Assembly: GCF_030687145.1 (NCBI RefSeq)
Contig: NZ_CP117460.1
Coordinates: 1,736,001 to 1,800,000, forward strand
DNA length: 64,000 nucleotides
Origin: Pseudomonas sp. FP1742
GTDB taxonomy: Bacteria > Pseudomonadota > Gammaproteobacteria > Pseudomonadales > Pseudomonadaceae
Direction of reading: 5' to 3'
The notes under the pieces are model-generated. The model was not told the DNA's origin, ran no database searches, and saw only the letters and a list, made by a program, of their open reading frames with translations. A program made the translations under genes and the position numbers. Each line of letters starts with the position of its first letter. Position 1 is the first letter of the stretch. Of this stretch, positions 62,270-64,000 are shown in pieces.

Positions 62270-62878
62270 TTATCGGTCGGGTTCACACCCTTTGAGCACC
62301 AACCGGATAATCGTCTGCGCCGCGGCTTCATAGTCGGCTTCATCCAGCTTGGCCTTGCTGGTCACCGCAGAGATCTGCCAGTCGAAGTCGGCGTAGGTCT
62401 GGGTCGCGGCCCAGATGCTGAACATCAGGTGATTGGGGTCGATGGGGGCGATCTGGCCGCGGTCGATCCAGGTCTGGATGCAATCGATGTTGTGCCTGGC
62501 CTGGCCGTTGAGTTGCTCGACCAGGTCGGGGCTCAGGTGCGGGGCGCCGTGCATGATTTCGCTGGCGAACACCTTGGAGGCGAAGGGCAGGTCACGGGAG
62601 ATGCGGATTTTCGAACGAATGTAGCCGCTCAGCACTTCGCCGGGCACGCCGTCGGCGTTGAACGGCGTCGAGGCCTGCAGGATCGGTTCGATGATACTTT
62701 CCAGAACCTCGCGGTAGAGGTTCTCCTTGGATTTGAAGTAGTAGTAGACGTTGGGCTTGGGCAGCCCGGCCTTGGCCGCGATGTCACTGGTTTTGGTCGC
62801 AGCGAAGCCCTTGTCGGCAAACTCTTCGCTGGCGGCACGCAGGATCAGTTCTTTGTTGCGCTCGCGGATAGTGCTCAT
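62270..62878 (-). CDS. TetR-family regulator (RutR-like)
   Basis: This is a 202-residue TetR-family repressor with an N-terminal helix-turn-helix (TSDIAAKAGLPKPNVYYYF at about 30-48) followed by KSKENLYREVLES. The C-terminal ligand domain resembles the YcdC/RutR group (LPFASKVFASEIMHGAPHLS). RutR-type proteins sense pyrimidines, but the ligand here is not known. The ATG at 62878 is chosen; an extension to 62917 lacks conservation. It is divergent from the DUF808 gene. Confidence 0.85.
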   Translation of the reverse strand: MSTIRERNKELILRAASEEFADKGFAATKTSDIAAKAGLPKPNVYYYFKSKENLYREVLESIIEPILQASTPFNADGVPGEVLSGYIRSKIRISRDLPFASKVFASEIMHGAPHLSPDLVEQLNGQARHNIDCIQTWIDRGQIAPIDPNHLMFSIWAATQTYADFDWQISAVTSKAKLDEADYEAAAQTIIRLVLKGCEPDR

Positions 62879-63012
62879 AAACCAAGGAGTTCCTTGCCTG
62901 TTCTGGCGGTTGCGCATGGTAGCACCGGCCTCGCGCGGCGCTCAAGAATGCCCCGTGCAGCCTCGGGTCGCGTTATGCTGCGCACCATTCATTCAAGAAG
63001 GAAACCCGATTC

Positions 63013-63927
63013 ATGGCAGGAAGCAGTTTGCTGGTGCTGATCGACGACATCGCCACCGTACTGGACGATGTGGCGCTGATGACCAAAATGGCCGCGAAGA
63101 AGACCGCCGGTGTACTGGGCGACGATCTGGCGCTCAATGCCCAGCAGGTTTCCGGCGTGCGTGCCGAGCGGGAAATCCCGGTGGTATGGGCGGTGGCCAA
63201 GGGCTCTTTTCTCAACAAGCTGATCCTGGTGCCGTCGGCGTTGGCCATCAGTGCGTTCATGCCATGGTTGGTCACGCCGTTGTTGATGGTCGGTGGCGCT
63301 TACCTGTGCTTCGAAGGCTTCGAAAAACTTGCCCATAAATTTCTGCACAGCAAAGCCGAAGACCAGGCCGAACACGCCGAGTTGGTCGAGGCGGTAGCCA
63401 ACCCGGCAGTCGATCTGGTGGCGTTCGAAAAGGACAAGATCAAAGGCGCCATCCGTACCGACTTCATCCTTTCGGCGGAAATTATCGCCATCACCCTGGG
63501 CACAGTGGCAGGCGCTTCGTTGACTCAGCAAGTGATCGTGCTGTCGGGCATTGCCATCGTCATGACCATCGGCGTCTACGGCTTGGTGGCCGGTATCGTC
63601 AAACTCGACGACCTCGGTCTGTGGCTGACACAGAAACCCGGTCAGATGGCTCAAAGCATCGGCGGCGGGATTCTGCGCGCCGCGCCGTACATGATGAAAA
63701 GCCTGTCGGTGATCGGCACGGCGGCGATGTTTCTGGTCGGTGGCGGCATTCTGACCCATGGCGTGCCGGCGGTTCATCACTGGATCGAGAGTGCCGCCGC
63801 AAGTGTCGGCGGGGCCGGGTTCATCGTGCCAACGTTGCTCAATGCAGTGGCCGGGATTGTGGCCGGTGCGGCGGTGTTGATCGGGGTGATGGCTGTCGGC
63901 AAGCTCTGGAAAACGGTAAAAGCCTGA
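63013..63927 (+). CDS. DUF808 membrane protein (YedI-like)
   Basis: This is a 304-residue inner-membrane protein of the DUF808/YedI family. The N-terminus [20 protein letters not shown] and [20 protein letters not shown] are typical. About six hydrophobic segments follow, including [20 protein letters not shown] and [13 protein letters not shown]. The function is unknown. A strong terminator follows. Confidence 0.9.
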   Translation: MAGSSLLVLIDDIATVLDDVALMTKMAAKKTAGVLGDDLALNAQQVSGVRAEREIPVVWAVAKGSFLNKLILVPSALAISAFMPWLVTPLLMVGGAYLCFEGFEKLAHKFLHSKAEDQAEHAELVEAVANPAVDLVAFEKDKIKGAIRTDFILSAEIIAITLGTVAGASLTQQVIVLSGIAIVMTIGVYGLVAGIVKLDDLGLWLTQKPGQMAQSIGGGILRAAPYMMKSLSVIGTAAMFLVGGGILTHGVPAVHHWIESAAASVGGAGFIVPTLLNAVAGIVAGAAVLIGVMAVGKLWKTVKA

Positions 63928-63955
63928 ACCTGTGGTGTTTGATACACCGCACATG

Positions 63956-63993
63956 AAAAAAGGCCATTCGACGCACATCGAATGGCCTTTTTT
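63956..63993. terminator. Bidirectional intrinsic terminator after the DUF808 gene
   Basis: A perfect 16-base-pair stem (AAAAAAGGCCATTCGA at 63956-63971, its complement at 63978-63993) with a 6-base loop ends in TTTTTT on both strands. It begins 29 bases after the stop. Confidence 0.92.
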
Positions 63994-64000
63994 GTTGCAT

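Noticed and set aside
1..64000. CRISPR arrays, tRNA or rRNA genes, prophage or classical insertion sequences
   Set aside because: The only dispersed repeats are paired palindromes of the REP type without regular spacing. No tRNA-like or rRNA-like sequence or integrase was recognised.

Overview
The window is chromosomal DNA of a Pseudomonas of the fluorescens group. The evidence is the gene order of the polar-flagellum and chemotaxis cluster (fleQ-fleSR-fliEFGHIJ ... fliKLMNOPQR-flhB / flhA-flhF-fleN-fliA-cheYZAB-motCD-parA-parP-cheW), the adjoining ccmABCDEFGHI operon, a gcl-hyi-glxR-ttuD-pyk operon arranged as in P. putida, and many interspersed REP elements built on the core GAGCGGGCTTGCTCGC. 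Most of the window is GC-rich. No rRNA, tRNA, CRISPR array, prophage or classical insertion sequence was seen.

Bases 1-18744 hold the 3' end of fleQ, the FleS/FleR two-component system, the basal body, switch and export genes, an embedded HptB-type phosphorelay (hsbA-hsbR-hptB) between fliJ and fliK, and the export gate up to flhB. Four promoters of the sigma-54 type, each with exact GG-N10-GC, precede fleS, fliE, fliL and flhA. They fit RpoN with FleQ or FleR control of class II and III flagellar units. Bases 18745-20340 interrupt flhB-flhA with AT-richer DNA carrying two unrecognised genes, one on each strand.

Bases 20341-34729 hold flhA, flhF, fleN, fliA, the Che1 chemotaxis genes, the second stator pair motC/motD, and the polar chemotaxis positioning pair (ParA-like ATPase and ParP-like CheW-domain protein), followed by cheW and a DUF2802 gene. 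On the minus strand at 34864-36764 a second FliK-like protein is translationally coupled to a stand-alone FlhB C-terminal domain. This partner pair is the most interesting gene set in the window.

Bases 36962-44358 form the cytochrome c maturation operon ccmABCDEFG-ccmH-ccmI plus a proline-rich lipoprotein gene, closed by a strong terminator. Bases 44544-54001 are accessory: an orphan excisionase/antitoxin-like protein, an MFS transporter, a periplasmic protein, a sulfate-binding protein, a voltage-gated ion channel with a C-terminal zinc ribbon, an autotransporter followed by a lipoprotein hydrolase, and a urea transporter.

Bases 54129-60758 (minus strand) are the glyoxylate-to-pyruvate operon. 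Glyoxylate carboligase makes tartronate semialdehyde, Hyi interconverts it with hydroxypyruvate, GlxR reduces it to glycerate, TtuD phosphorylates glycerate to 2-phosphoglycerate, and after enolase (not in the window) Pyk yields pyruvate. Each non-overlapping gap in this operon contains a different long inverted repeat. A divergent glcG-like gene shares a control region with two identical TTGTATACAA palindromes. The right end holds a REP-associated transposase (RAYT) flanked by two REP pairs, a RutR-like TetR regulator and a DUF808 membrane protein.
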